The notes beneath the pieces are model-generated. The model saw only the letters and a program-made list of their open reading frames with translations. It was not told the DNA's origin and searched no databases. A stretch of DNA of 64,000 nucleotides from Linum tenue (Eukaryota; Streptophyta; Magnoliopsida; Malpighiales; Linaceae), in assembly GCA_946122785.1 (NCBI GenBank), contig CAMGYJ010000007.1, positions 4,108,909-4,172,908 on the forward strand. Direction: 5' to 3'. Numbering within the stretch: the first letter of the stretch is position 1; each line of letters starts with the position of its first letter. Shown here one piece after another: positions 1 to 13,567 of the stretch. A program made the position numbers and the translations under genes.

Positions 1-1727
1 GATTTCATCACCAGTGATGTTGTTGCTCTGATTGATGAATTTGTATTCAGAGTGTATCAGGAGCTCAACTATGTCCAGGTTATTTCTCAGAGATTCCACT
101 ATTTTCCCCATTCCCATTGCATATCTTGAGCATCCTTCTGTGACCTGAACAGTGGCATGTGTTAGTAGTCTTTTTTGGTAATTTTCATTTGGGTTTTGAT
201 GTAATTTTGGACAGGATCATTCGTGCAGGAGGGGCAAAATGCAAGGAGATTTAAGAAGTTGTATGCTGACAAGGAAGATATAATGGTTCCTGATATTTTC
301 TGGGAGTACACAAGTGGCAAAGTTTTGACAATGGAATGGGTAGAGGGTGTTAAGTTGAATCAACAAGAGGCTATAGAGGGTCAAGGGTTGAAGGTTCTCG
401 ATCTTGTGAACACGGGCATACAGTGCAGCCTCAGGCAGCTCCTTGAATATGGATATTTCCATGCAGACCCTCATCCTGGTAATCTGTTGGCAACACCAGA
501 GGGAAAGCTTGCTTTTCTTGATTTTGGTATGATGAGTGAGACACCAGAAGAGGCAAGGTTTGCTATAATTGGTCACGTGGTACACCTGGTTAACAGAGAT
601 TATGAAGCTATGGCTCAGGATTATTACGCTCTCAAATTCCTCTCTCCAGATGTCGATGTTACCCCGATTGTTCCAGCATTGCAGAATTTCTTTGATGATG
701 CACTCAATTATACCGTCAGTGAACTCAACTTCAAAACCCTAGTGGATGGACTGGGAGCTGTTTTCTATCAGTACCCATTTAATGGTGAGTTCCATGCCTG
801 AGTGCTTGAACACTGCTTTCTCCGTTCCATTTTTACTGATACCGATGTTGACACCGAAATTACATGCAGTTCCAGCATACTATGCATTGATATTGAGATC
901 CCTCACTGTGCTCGAAGGATTGGCCCTTTATGCTGATCCTAATTTCAAGGTTCTGGCTGCTTCATACCCTTATTTCGCAAAAAGGCTTCTCACTGACCCG
1001 AACCCATATCTAAGAGATGCTCTTGTTGAGCTGCTTTTTAAAGATGGGAGGTTCAGGCACGTCTCTCACACTCTCTCTCTCTGTGTCTGCTTCCTTTGAT
1101 TCCTTGGGATGCTTGGATGGTTCAATATTCTCTAACTTGTGTTGCAGATGGGCGCGACTTGAAAATCTACTTGAACAAGGAAGCAAAGACCGAGATTTTT
1201 CAGCAAAAGATGCTTTACAGCCCGTTTTGAAACTACTGTTGGCCCCAGATGGTGAAGAGTTGAGAAGATTGGTTGTGAAGGAAGCTGTATACGTATCAGA
1301 AGCCGTAGTTTTGACCTCAGTTGTTGATACTTACAACTCCATACCCACTGTCTTAAGACCTCCAATCCTGAATGGGAATGGAAGAGGGCCTCTCCCGATG
1401 ACTGATGCTGAAGTGCTAAGAATTAGGGAGTTCAGAGACCTAGTTGTCAGAGTATGGGGACTTTTACAAACCTCTGAAGATTTCGACCCAGCCCTTTTGC
1501 AACCTATATTGCAGGTAATGAATATGAGTTTTGTTACTCTCAGCTGTTACGTCAAATTTCACGCATCGGTTTATCCAAACTGAGTGTCTTTCGCATCCAT
1601 ACAGGTCCTTCAACAGCCCGAGGCACGCAGTCTTGGTGGACGTGTCATTGGTGGAGTAACTCAACGCCTTGCAGCACGATTGTTGCAGCAAGTGCTTCGG
1701 ACGCCACCACCTGTTCCAACCTCATAG
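1..1727 (+). CDS. ABC1K3: ABC1K3-like plastid atypical kinase, 3' part
   Basis: Partial gene; the 5' end lies outside the window. Exons read as 1-78, 229-784, 870-1056, 1148-1514 and 1605-1727, giving 436 C-terminal residues with all phases consistent. The ABC1/ADCK/UbiB kinase-like core is visible as HADPHPGN, the catalytic-loop equivalent, followed by LDFGMM, the metal-binding DFG equivalent. The N-terminal KxGQ and ATP-binding motifs are outside the window. The C-terminal extension (DALQPVLKLLL, then PILQVLQQPEARSLGGR) is what I remember of the ABC1K3 branch, which acts at plastoglobules in prenylquinone (plastoquinone, tocopherol) metabolism together with ABC1K1. The third intron seems to use a GC donor: exon ...AG|GCACGT at 1057, joined to A|TGG at 1148, giving Arg-Trp. 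Family is secure; the K3 assignment is from memory. Confidence 0.88.
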
Positions 1728-2499
1728 GCGATTTCTGATCTTGGTTTCAGGTAAGAAAGATTCATGTAAACTTGTACACTACTGAAAAGAAGGGGTGGGT
1801 AAAGGGTGAAAATTTGAGATGCTGATTGGATGCTCTCGCCAATTGTTTCTCACAATCATGTATAATAGACAAACTTCCAATACTCATAATTCAATTCGAA
1901 TCCAGCACATTGACAGGCAGTAGACGATCTTGTGTTGGGGAAATCGAACACAACTGTGTATATATTTTACCATCTTGTTGAACTCTCGAGTGGATCCCGT
2001 TCTTGAAATCACCCGGGAAAGATTCTCCGTAGATTGTTACATTACCATTTCACATATTGGATGAACATCTGATGAAATTGGGACAATGTAGTAGATGAAA
2101 ATGGCAAATTGAAAGTCGGTATTATTCGCAAAAAACTCTGGAAGGAGGGCAAGCAGGCTGGCTGGGTTTCTCCTCTACGAGGCGCAGTGTATCGATAATT
2201 GGTTATCGGTTAACCGACATTGAATAGGCAGTACTATAAGCTCCTAGAATAGGCAATACTAACTCACATTGAGAGACAAAGAGATGGATACGGTTACATA
2301 ACAAGGATAGAGATCGAAGTGAGGGTGCTACTTACATCTACTAGTGTGAGCGAGAGTGTCTAACCCCTGGCACGGCATTTTTTGCCCGCCTACACATCAA
2401 TTACAGATTACCACAGCCAACCCTGCACTCTCATGACCCGAGGGATTCGCAGATCCGCCGCACAACAATTTGTGGGAGAAGAATTTGAGATTCAAGAAA
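1728..2499. other. Intergenic, convergent gene ends
   Basis: Lies between the stop of the ABC1K3-like gene (+) and the stop of the EPL-like gene (-). It should hold both 3' UTRs. I see no further open frame with gene character. The short phrase GAATAGGCAGTACT / GAATAGGCAATACT is repeated near 2222 and 2250. Confidence 0.5.
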
Positions 2500-5400
2500 T
2501 TAATTGTAAGTCGAGGGGCGGGGTCGAGGGGCTATGTATAAGGTATTACCGAGATCAATTGGCGATTGAGCAAGTGGGTTCCATCTATCAAATACGATTC
2601 GCCCACCTCGCCCAATTCTTCCTCGAAATCTGTATGTCACTGCTGACCCACCGTTCCTCGACGATGGATCTGCTGGCGGTACTATCCCAGCCGATGCCAA
2701 TTTGTCAGGTACGAGAGGCTTCGTGAACAACAATACCGGTTCATTTGGATCCTGTATTTTGGAAAGAAACGGTGAACTGATGAGGGACTGATCCAATGGC
2801 AGTTTCTGCTGATGAGAGTGAGCCACCAAAGAGGGAATGAGGGAAGAGATGGACAAAAAAATGCACGCACCATTTTGTGGAGCCATCCATCGATTGCATG
2901 CCGCCGGCGTAGCTCTTGCTTCATGGTTGCTGCTGGTGGGAAGTTGACCATGTTGCTGGAATCTGTTGTCATGGGGGGCAGGGGAAGGGGAGGACGCGTA
3001 CGTGGACGACTGTTCACGAAGTCGTCTGAATCTAGAATTTCATCTTCGCTTGATGCAAACTTAGAGATGGGTTGTAATCCATGAAGAGCCAAGCTATCTT
3101 CAAGTAGCTCCGTCTCGTGCTAAATACATCAAAAGGATCTCTATTAATGTACGACAATCTAAAAGGAATAATGAGATATTGCTATTAGCTTCTGCATATT
3201 TTGGTTCTGCCTGTTATTTGAGGCGCATTAAAGTAGTGTTCGGCATATTAAACACATTCGTAATGGATAAGCCAATAATAGGTTCAATAGTAGGTTAAAT
3301 TCTGACAGCCAACTTAACAGAGAACAAGAGACACGAACAAAAACAAGTCACACATCAATTGATCATACCTTGTACTTGATTTGGATCCTCTGGAGACCGA
3401 CTTCACTCTCAATCACTTCTCTTTTCTTCTCTTCCCTCTGCAAAAGGAAGCATGATTTTAGGACAGAATGCCAACATATAGGAACAAAAGGGCCAAAATT
3501 GACTAAATCTTAATTATCAATGAAGTGTAAGCAGATTAAGCACCTTAATCAGAGCCTCGAGTATAGTCTTGGCTTGCTCAAGATTGCGCCTGACCTGAAA
3601 ATAGTAATGTCAAATGACAATGAGTTTTACTACAATCAAGACTAGAGCATTTTCATCCTATTTGGTTTGGAACGAAACATTTGCAAGTGCTACATAGACC
3701 ATGACATGTGTATGTATGCATGTAGATGTATAAGCGTCTGTATAAGAGTTAGGACCTCGTGATCAACACTATACAGAAAGCAAAACGAACCACTCAAGAA
3801 CAGTATGCGTAAGGCCGCCTGAGTGAAGTTGGTATAGAATCTAGCGACCAAATGAATGTAGAGAACACGGCACATTCTTCGCCAACAATTCAAGATTATC
3901 ATGCTGCCTAGACAACACATGATCAAGGTTCAATCCTCATAGACCATACAAATTGGAATACACTGCAAGTCTGCAACTAAAGCTCATGTGGCAGTTTATG
4001 AAAGCCTTTGACTGACAACTCGTTTCTCAGCAGCCAAATGAGCCTTGGGAAAGCATGAAGCTTGTTCACAAGATAAAGAAGGTAGGTCAGCCAGCTATGA
4101 GTATACTTAAGTAATGGCCTTACAGAAAATAGCTTTTCTGATCTTGTATGTTGTACCACTCCTGTAGACAAATGTAGCTATCAAAGAAAACTAAACTGAG
4201 AAGATATAAACACTGACCTGGCGAAGCTTTTCAAATGATTGTACATTATTTTCCCTCCTCTGCATCTGCAGAGAGGAGCATTAAGAGTTTTCGCATCAAT
4301 TGATAATTGTAGTGCTTTTGGGAAAAATTAGAGAATCGAAGACACTGTCCCTGAAATGTAGACAGATATGCCTACCCTTCTTGTATGCAGCCTGTGTGCT
4401 TTCTCACGTGGCCTGAAGACATTGTATGGGTTTGTGTCATTCACTGGGGGAGGAGGCTGCACCACGAAAGAGATGGCATTAAAATAGAAAATGCTGAAAT
4501 CCAGATGAGAGAAGTCAACCAAAGCACAAGCAACTTGTTTCTACAGACCTCAAAACCCGCTGAAATAGCAATAAACCCCATAGTCGCCATGAAAAACAAA
4601 CTACGTGTCCTCTCCTGTGGTCAACATTTTATTCTTCGGGCATACGTAACCCATGGTTGTTGTGGCATTATCTATTTTTGTCACAATTGTCCAACAGTTT
4701 GAGTGTAGCATATCTAATCTGATGTGGATGTCTTAGTATCTTACGTCCTCCTAGTTTCCTCATCTCAACGAACTATGATTTTGTTTCTGGTCCTTATGGA
4801 GGGAAATCAATACTATATTTGCTGACATCAAGCCATGAAAACCCAACCAGCTGAACTGAACTATCCCAACTCTTTATATGCATAAAAGTAGTTTCAGGTC
4901 ATACAGAATCATGAAGTTCAACAACAGAATATATCGATAGGTATCGGAAGAATAAATTTATATAAACAATCATAAAAAAATTACACAGCAGTGAAGAAAA
5001 TTACAAACCTGCAGTCGGCGTAAAACAGGCTTTTGCCATCTTTCACGCTGGCCATAACAAGGGAAAAACGAAACTGTTAAACACTAAACTTTGATAATTG
5101 ACATCACAATACAGATAACACACCTGCATAACCCCGAAAAAAGTGAGTGGTTACAGATCATCCAAGCAAAGAACCATATTGAGACAGTAAGTAGATTTTT
5201 CAATTTCAAGTTCATTTCCCCTAGCTAAAATTTAACAAGAACCAGGCTGTAAAATTTATTAGAGGGTATTGTATAATCATGGATTTGATAACTGTAACTG
5301 CTCAAATAATCAAATGGAGACATAGCATAACATCAAGAGCCATTGTTCTATCAAATATTAAGCAAGGCATAGCTGATATTGTAACAAATACTCTTCTCAA

Positions 5401-7896
5401 CGAGCCAAAGGATAGTGATAAAGGTACTTAAATCCAGATAGTACACAACTGACTAGTTGTGAAAAAGACCAACAACCCGGGCAGCCAACATACAGAGCAA
5501 CACCTCTAAATTTGTTAAGCGAAAAATACGTGTGCTTCGTTTTTAGGCTGTGCTGCAAATATAGGACATACAAGTTAAAGGTGCAAAGCTCAGGTAGGGG
5601 AAGAAGATTGATGTTATGTGTATTCTTAGTAAGACGACGTCAATTTGAGTTTGTTCGGAAACTTATCTTCAGTAGAGAACAGGGAGAAGCACAAAGAAAC
5701 AAAGCCAGGTCAATGTTACTTGAAACGACAGATGCTAACATCTGCTGCAAAACCTATTCCACATTCTACGGTCTCAAGTTCATATTAGTTCATGATATGG
5801 TTTTGTATATCTTCATCATCACTTATTTGATATAGAATATAACCTTTTCTTTCCAGTAATTATAAACCGACTGGAGAACCACATCTCTGACAGACTGAGC
5901 TTGCAGTGCCTGCAAGTAGAAGAGAAGAAAGAAAAAATAACAATTCAGAAACGAAGCCAAATTATATAAATCATAGATCATTGGAAGTAATATAGATTGA
6001 AGTGTCAGAACCAGAGGTAACCGAATTCGATATGCGTCAAGGGTACCAAAAACAACAACTGGGGTCCAGTGCCACCTATAGAAAATGACATCTAAACCTT
6101 GCAAAACACTATTGCATACAAAATAACCTCCGAACCGTAACCATACACCAAAGCATCCCAGAACTAAAGGGGGATATAATGACCATCCTACAAACATGAG
6201 CTTACCTGAAAAGAGCAGCTACTAAACTTTTGAAACCAAAGTACTATAAACGAAAATAAAACTACACGATGGAACTGAAAAGTGGATTCTCGATATACTT
6301 CTCACTAACTAGTCCACGAAGATAAAACTTCTCAATGATATTAAACACCTTAGCGCTTCTTCAAATAATTTTAGAATGTAAACCCAGGGCAAGGAGGCAT
6401 TCCCTATGTCTTTGATCTTAAATGTGCTCGTGGTTGATGTGTTAACCATATTACTCATTACCAAGAACAAATATGCACAAACAAAATTTTACCTCAATAG
6501 CAGCATCTAGTTGTAGAAGTACAGGGATCGGGGAACCAAGGGTTGGTGTTATAACTCCAGCTCTTTCCCGAGCTTTATGATCTAACACCTCCAACTTGAA
6601 TAGGAGTACTTCGAACCTACAGCAATAGGCAATACCAGTATAAGGAGATTATCCAGTAAAGAGTTAACCGTTGCTCGACTTTAAGTAGACTGAAATTTGT
6701 TACGGGATCGCCAAAATGTCCAATTTAGAGGAAAAAGGATACATAGACCGGGGGGCAGGGGCCAACTATAACTCCTCTACAAGACCTTCCGTACTTTGAT
6801 GCAGCATGACAAATAAACATTGTAAATAGGAGAAATAAGCCAAACTACATGAAAATTTGATGCAATGAGCAGGCTAAACATATCTCAGAAGCAGAAATGA
6901 ACGCATGAATCTCACAAAGGAAACCCTCAGCACGGACTAACAGGCATAGAAGACAGAAATGCTGGTTGAGCTAGATAAGCCAAAAGTTGATTACCATTTG
7001 GATACATAATTATAGACTAAAGCATGTCCAGGCAAACTAATAACAAATGTGAAACGATCAATGACTAATGTTTACTTTTCAGGAGAAAGGTTCTTCCTGT
7101 CTTTGTTGAACTCTTGAAGCCAATCCTCATCTTCATTATCGATATCATATTCAACAAATTCTCCAATCTCAGCTCGAGCTGCAAAAGAATTAACAATGGA
7201 ACTTAGGAGTTACACTTAGACAGAGCATAAATTCCAAATGCGTCAACAACACAACCTATAATTTGGGATGATTGGAAACTGAAACTAAACAAAAAAGGAA
7301 ACATATGGAGTTCTATTTTCAATTTCCAGCTGGATTTCCGATTAGAAACTTCAATCTACCCAAATAAATAGTTTCTTAGACTACAAGTTAAGGAAGAGAA
7401 TTACAAATTCTAACATGACCAAGTTCATCAGCTGAAAGCCAAACAAAAGACACTGACCTCCCCTTGCTCGAATGTAAGAATTGGGCTGAGCGAAGGTTCG
7501 CTGATAGTCTCGTTCATAAGTATCAACAGCATCAAATTGGGGTGTGGGTATTTCAGAAGCTAATTTCTTGGTAGGAACGTGGGGCTGATGCGCCTTAAAC
7601 ACAGAAAGGAAAAGTAAGAAATGAAGTAAAAAAATGAGGACGAGAAAAAGCCCCGAACTTTCTCAAGCCACTTGGAGACTCAAATGATCGATCAGAGCAG
7701 TTTGCACTACAGTAATGCAGCTCAGAGGAATGCATTATACCTCATTCTCGAAGTCAGCAGAAGCAACCCGGAGCAGCTGAGAATTGCGCGTAGAACTGGG
7801 AGTTGAATCATCTTCTTCAAAATCCTTAACCGATTTCACAATAGGGAGCTTCTTGTGAATGTCAAGCGGACGCGGCCGGAAGGACAGCCTACTCAT
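2500..7896 (-). CDS. EPL1: Enhancer of polycomb-like (EPL) protein
   Basis: Twelve exons in transcription order: 7896-7741, 7593-7458, 7178-7076, 6616-6493, 5909-5844, 5047-5009, 4456-4376, 4265-4218, 3594-3544, 3437-3369, 3119-2871, 2751-2500. All phases close and give 457 residues. The N-terminus MSRLSFRPRPLDIHKKLPIV and the stretch KKLASEIPTPQF...DTYERDY are the EPL1 domain as in plant EPL proteins. A basic, heptad-like segment (VRRNLEQAKTILEALIK, REEKKREVIESEVGLQRIQ) is probably a coiled coil, followed by an acidic/proline-rich tail. EPL proteins scaffold the catalytic module of NuA4/Piccolo histone H4/H2A acetyltransferases in the nucleus. The start is the first ATG of the conserved N-terminus. 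It is divergent from the dioxygenase gene at 8553. Confidence 0.9.
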
Positions 7897-8552
7897 CCTC
7901 ACTTCCCACCTCTGCCTCTTCTACTACTAACACTTCTCCGCGTCTCCTGCTAGCAGTTTGATGATATCTCATCTCCTGCACGACCTATCTTCGACAATGC
8001 GATGCTCATGCAACGCAGGATTGAACATTAGCTAGCTCGCCGCTCCGATCAAGACAATTTAGGGTTTGCCACAGCAAAAAATGTGGCGCCAATTAGTCGC
8101 AGAAGTAAGTATCTCTTCTTCTCTTTACCGCCCGCTGAGGTTGTCGGAATCCGATTACCGAATAATTATACGATAGGTTTGCTAAACTCTCCCCCCGGTT
8201 CCAGCTCGGTAGGCAATTCAATGGCGATGCTTTTGGGTTTTAGGGTTTGCAGAGAGAAAGCGAAGAAGAAACAGAGAGCGCGAGCGCGAGAGAACGTTGC
8301 AGAGAGAGAAGAGAGCGCGAGAGAGAGAATGTAGGAACTGGGCCTGGAGAGTGAAGGTAACGGGCTTCGTGTCCTTACTTTGATACGGGCCGTTGTTTTT
8401 GGGCCTTCAGTCCGGCCCATTTATACTCGGCAACGGCAAGCGGGTAAATTCCGTCTTCAACTCTTCATCCTGCAAATCAGTTAATCGAACAGTTGATTGA
8501 TTGATTGATTCGATCGCCATTGGAGAAAGGAAAGGAAGCAGGTGGTGGCAGA
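7897..8552. promoter_or_regulatory. Shared divergent promoter and leaders (EPL / dioxygenase)
   Basis: Only 656 bp separate the two start codons, so this interval must hold both 5' UTRs and core promoters. It contains a purine-rich tract of GA repeats (about 8265-8330) of the kind that forms GAGA-like promoter elements on one strand and CT-rich leaders on the other. No clear TATA box was seen for either gene. The open frames here are low-complexity and look non-coding. Confidence 0.5.
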
Positions 8553-10596
8553 ATGGAGGTGGAAGGAAGCCCCGTAATGAGGGTGCAGAGCATAGCACAA
8601 GCTGGGAAATCAGAAGTCCCACCGCAATACATCCAGCCACCTTCCGATCGGCCGAACAACAACGCCGGTGGTAAGTCCGGCGGCGGCGGAGATGTTCCGG
8701 TGATCGACCTCGGCGGAGATTCCGTTCGAGAAGCAGTTGGGCGGGCTTGCCGGGACTGGGGAGCTTTCCAGGTGACGAACCATGGGGTGCCCATTCGATT
8801 ACTGGACGATATGAGGAAGGTCGGTATGTCGTTCTTCAACGAATGCCCCATGAAGGACAAGCTCATGTACGCCTGCTCGCCGGATTCCGCCGCGGCGGAG
8901 GGCTACGGGAGCAAGATGCTCGTCGACAGCGACGAAAACCACGGGGTGCTGGATTGGAGGGACTATTTCGACCATCACACCTTGCCGCTCTCTCGCCGGA
9001 ACCCTTCCAATTGGCCTCATTACCCGCCCAATTACAGGTAAGCCCTAGATTTCTTCTTATTCAGGTCATGTCTCGGATTTGGAATATAAATGAGAAAAGG
9101 AAGTTGGGTTTTGATCGCAGGGAAGTTGTTTCCCAGTTTAGCGATGAAATGAATGTGCTTGCGCAGAAGCTGCTGGGAATTATATCCGAGAGTCTTGGGC
9201 TGCCGTCTTCTTGCTTGAAGGATGCTGTGGGGGAATTCTATCAGAATATTACTGTCAGTTATTACCCTCCCTGCCCTCAGCCAGACCTCACCTTGGGTCT
9301 ACAGTCCCACTCGGATTTCGGGGCTCTCACTTTGTTGATTCAGGATCAAGTTTCTGGTCTTGAAGTGCTGAAAGACTCCCATTGGTACCCTGTCCAACCT
9401 CTACCTGAAGCCATTGTTGTCCTTGTTTCAGATCAGACAGAGGTAATACTGCTCTACTGTTATTTTGCTTTGCAAAGAGATAATTGTCATTGAATGTTAT
9501 CTTCAGACTGAACTCTGTTTCATAGCTAGCTGCTTTCTTCAAAATTCTGAATGGTGTGTTAATTGGTTGAGATCACATTGGCAACCTAAGGGGATATTAT
9601 ATGTCCATTGGTTTGAGTTGTGGGCTAGCAATAGCATGCAGTTGTTGCAGGAGATGTATCGAATATGATATCCTTTTGTTGAAATGAAATTATGGCAAAT
9701 AATACAACTCTACAGCACTGCTGAAATTTCGTCATAATTAATGGCTTAGACCATATACGTGGTGCTTGAGCGCCTTTGTGTCACCCACCTCTACTCTTCA
9801 TCCCCCACTGTCTACAGTGTCAGGTGTGAAGCACCTGAAATTCATTGAAGAAATGGGGCATTTATATCCCCGGCATATCCTTCTCCATCAACATAGAACA
9901 TTTCTTTGGGGCCATGATCTCTGTCTTTTTTGTTATGCTGTTCAATCATTTCCATTTTGACTACTGGTGTGAGAACTGAGATCATGGTTCTTGTAAGTAA
10001 AGTTTCTATCCAATCCTGTTCCTAGGCACCAACCTTCACTGTCACTGGGTTGGGTGGGCAACATGTCATTCCCACTAAACCCCCCAACATAGTTCTCACT
10101 TCGTTCATCGTTATGATGTTCCAATACAGCCGAGGATTTTCTTCTAAACCCGACCAACCTGGCGTCGTACTTCCACTGATTGATTTAAAGTGAACAAGCT
10201 CTTGGCTGAATGATATAGTCCTTTATCACTAAGATAAAACTCATAAAAGCTAGTGCTGTTTCCTGAAAGTACAACTTGTAAACATCATATTCTGTTGCTT
10301 TTTGTGGCTTGAGATAAGAATGCTTGCTTTTGCTTGGTTGCTTGCAGATCATCACCAATGGCAACTACAGGAGTGCTGTGCACAGAGCTGTAACCAATTC
10401 CAAGGGAGCAAGGTTGTCAGTGGCGACGTTCCACGACCCATCGAAGACGAGAAACATATCCCCAGCTTCCGAGATCGTGTGTCAGTCATCTCCTGCAAGG
10501 TACCGAGAAGTGAATTATGGCGATTACATGTCAAGATGGTATACCAAAGGCCCCGAAGGCAAGAGGAATGTTGATTCACTCCTCATTGACCCTTAG
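8553..10596 (+). CDS. 2-oxoglutarate/Fe(II)-dependent dioxygenase (DOXC class)
   Basis: Three exons, 8553-9037, 9121-9442 and 10348-10596, give 351 residues, the usual length for plant DOXC enzymes. The N-terminal DIOX_N segment (VPVIDLGG ... WGAFQVTNHGVP) is followed by the double-stranded beta-helix core. The iron ligands are H225 and D227 (HSDFG) and H281 (AVHRAV); the 2-oxoglutarate contact is R291 in RLS. The usual VN(I/L)GD strand reads VLVSDQTE, which I remember from a small plant subgroup around At2g44800/At3g60290. The substrate cannot be told from sequence; relatives act in flavonoid, jasmonate, gibberellin or salicylate metabolism. The start is the first ATG in frame, with no ATG upstream in the leader frame. 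The 905-bp second intron holds nothing I recognise. Confidence 0.9.
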
Positions 10597-11104
10597 GCTT
10601 TTTGTAAACTCTTCCCAGCTGCCCTCGTCACAGTGTTGCCAATGCAGATGTCTGCGTGATTGCAGCAAGAACAAATCAACTTATCTTTCTAATTTCAGTC
10701 TTTAGATTTCTTTTTGTCATACAAGTGAATAAAGTTCCATGCCCGAATTTATCGAGATCGATCAATAACGTACATGGTGCATATGGCTTATCTGGTGATC
10801 CAGAGGTCAGCATTGTAGACCTCTTCCCACAAACAAAAGGGACTGTTGAAATTGTCAAAGAACAAGAGGAAATCATGAAACCTACAAGTTACACTACAAT
10901 GTTGAAATGTTATTGTATTATGTATAGCTTGATCGTTAGTGATCGAATATTGAATACGACGTCACTAGCATGTTAAGTTAGCTTTAATTATTATAAGTGG
11001 ACATTAACCTCATTTTGGCACATATAACACACGTTTCTCTGGAAATTCGTTAGTTACTCGACACACCACGCTTTAACGAAGTTTATCAACACCCCGTATA
11101 ATGC

Positions 11105-11987
11105 TTTCACATCGATAAAGCATTAGAGAAATCTATGATTCGCAAGTAAGAAACCAACCTTAACTGACAAAGATTATGTTTGTCCCAACTTTTAGAAGTG
11201 CTTTTCATCTTCAAAAACTGAGGCAGGGCCAAACACCTCTAAAAACTCGATTTTTGAAAAGCCGAAAAACGATTTTGTATAACATAAAAGCATAAGCTCC
11301 GATTTGGAGTTTCTGCGAAAAGCTTTTTTGAAAATACAAGATTATTCTTACCATATTTTAATTTTATTTCAGAAAATACAATTTTAATACATTTATATCA
11401 TTTTAAAAATAAAATAAATTATAAAATCATATTATTTAATATAGAAGAAGTCTAACAAGATTCATTTTGACTACATATTATTGTTTATAACTATTATTCA
11501 TAGTTTATATTATAAGTCCTTTATAGTCATTTTACACAACCTCTCATATTAAAAATCACTTTTAATAGTTTTTGCAACCAAACACTCAACTGCTTTTTTT
11601 GAAAAATACTTCTCTAAAAGCTCAAGGCAGAAGTTGTTTCTGTCAAAGCTACAGCAAGGTCAAACTGAGCCAAAAACATATTTTGGTGTGAAATTGAGAA
11701 GTTTTTGAGTGAATTTTGGGAAGTCAGTTTGATATGCACCTCAATGCAAAATACGAGAGGATCTGGGCCCAAAGTCGATAATATTTTATTGAAAAAATGT
11801 TCTGAATGTTACAACAAGAGGTATCAAAACCTCTCCGCATCCTCTTAATCGATGGCGAGGCAAACCTCAACGAGCACGTTGAGTCACAAAGGGGAAGGGG
11901 TGCATGTAACACCTTAGGCGAATCTCACATCGACAAAACATGAGAGATCCATGATTTATAAGTAAGAAACCAATATTAACTGACAAT
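11105..11987. repeat. Diverged repeat pair, 'CACATCG...AAGAAACC' type
   Basis: About 67 bp at 11105-11172 and 11921-11987 share the order TCACATCGA, then AGAGA(A/T)(A/C)(T/C)C, ATGATT, AAGTAAGAAACCAA and TTAACTGACAA. This looks like two decayed copies of one short dispersed element; no terminal repeats were found. Confidence 0.5.
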
Positions 11988-12175
11988 ACGTGTTTAGGGG
12001 TGAATAGGGGAGTTTTTCAGAGAACTCCAAAAATTTAACATGCTCACTGTGGAGCATTGCAAGAATAGGTGACTTCTCGGGAAGTGACGTTGATATGCAC
12101 TCGAAAATGAAATTTGTGAGAATTTAGATCCAAAGTGAACAATATCGTATCGGAAAAAGATTCGAGAGAGATTAC
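11718..12175. repeat. Second diverged repeat pair, direct orientation
   Basis: The segments 11718-11812 and 12079-12175 share GGGAAGT, GATATGCAC, GAGA/GAGG, a CCAAAGT(C/G)(G/A)A block and a final GTTAC/GATTAC. Each stands in a similar place relative to the CACATCG repeat, so a unit of roughly 0.9 kb may have been duplicated or two copies of one element inserted nearby. Confidence 0.4.
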
Positions 12176-13567
12176 AAAAGTTTTTGGTTGGAGTTCAATG
12201 AAGAAGAAAAAAAGACAAACATTTTTTTTTACCACTATGAAATTGCATATTTCTGTTTTTTCTTTTTTATTTTCATTCTTCCGTTACTGTAATTTAATTT
12301 GGGGATGCCAAATTAAATCCCTAATTCCCTATCGAGACAAAAAGATCGAAGGTAGAAGACGCCTCGATGCCCTTTGATTAAACGCCGAAGAGGAAAAAGA
12401 AACCAGGAAAACCCACAAAAAAAAAAAAAAAAACTGAAAAAAATAAAAATTCGCGTCGTCGTCGTCAGCTCATCCTCCACAGCGCCCTTCCCTATTCGCC
12501 CATCCGATTATCCGTCTTTCTTTCTTCTCCGATCAATCGCAGTTTGTCTCCGCCTTCAATTGTCCCCTCGCCGCCGTCCCTGCAAGCTTTTTTTACCATT
12601 TAGGGGAAGAAAGAGGAAAACGGAAAAAAACACAACGTAAGACAGCAGAGCGAAGCAAAACCGTGTCTGTTTCGTCAAAATTGGCACGTGCGCTTTCTCG
12701 GCCCCGCCCCTTTGCTTTCCCTCGTTCCTTCCCCCAATTCGCGACCTTCGTCTTCCCTCTCGCATCGCGACTTGCTTTCCAAAACCCAATCCCTAATCCA
12801 GTCAATTTCATCTCGGAATTTGCCCTCTTGATCTCGCAATCGCCTTTTTCCTCCTTTTCACCCCTGCACCCTCGTCCCTTTCAGGTTCGTTTAGGGTTTC
12901 TCCCGAATTTCATTTGTCTTCGATTGTCTGTTGCCTTGGTGATTCTGCTCCATTTTTCAATTGAACTCAGTTGGTTTCCGTTTAGGTGTGAAGTTTAGGG
13001 TTTTGCTTTTTGCTTTGGCCCCCAACTCTGCAATTTGGAGGGTGTTAATGATGTCGTGTTTTCCTTCCCCCTCCCCCTTCTATCGTCATACTCTTTTGTT
13101 AGCTTCTATCGACGATCCCACTTGCTCAAGTTTATATCTTTGCTGTGATTGAATCTGTTGCTCAATGGTGTTTGTGTCTTGGTATCGATTCTATCATTTC
13201 GCCTGAACTTTTTTTTTTTCTGTTAGAAACTGAGCTTCCTGTCAAGCCTACTGATTCAGTGAATGCCACCATTTTCTGAACTAACCACAATAAGCTGCAC
13301 CTTCAGCTCCTTTGGATTCAATTAAACATTCATGTGATCAGCGTAGTTCCAAGCTATAAAGTAAATGTTTGTTTGTGGTGGTTGACTAACTTCAATGCAG
13401 TGTCCTTATCTTTTTTTTTGCGCAAGTTTACTTGCCCTGCTGCTAATTTAATGTTGCTTTTGCTGGATTTAGTCAAAGTCGGAAGCTGGGTCTTGGTCGG
13501 AGGCTCTTTTCATTATTGCACTTGGAGCTAGAGCAGCATGACTAGGTTTTAGCTTCATATAGGAGGA

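Larger units (their letters stand above)
10597..13567. other. Intergenic region and HAC leader
   Basis: The first part is the dioxygenase 3' UTR, then AT-rich DNA with old repeat copies (see separate entries). From about 12450 the sequence becomes pyrimidine-rich (runs of CTT, TCC, CCC) as in a plant 5' leader. A leader intron may start at the CAG|GTTCG site near 12883 and end shortly before the ATG at 13568. Poly(A) occurs at 12418-12434. I see no independent gene. Confidence 0.45.

Noticed and set aside
12374..12998. Open frames upstream of HAC (88-111 codons)
   Set aside because: CT-rich leader sequence; compositions are Phe/Ser/Pro- or Lys/Arg-rich and no splicing into the HAC frame is needed, since the family N-terminus starts at 13568.
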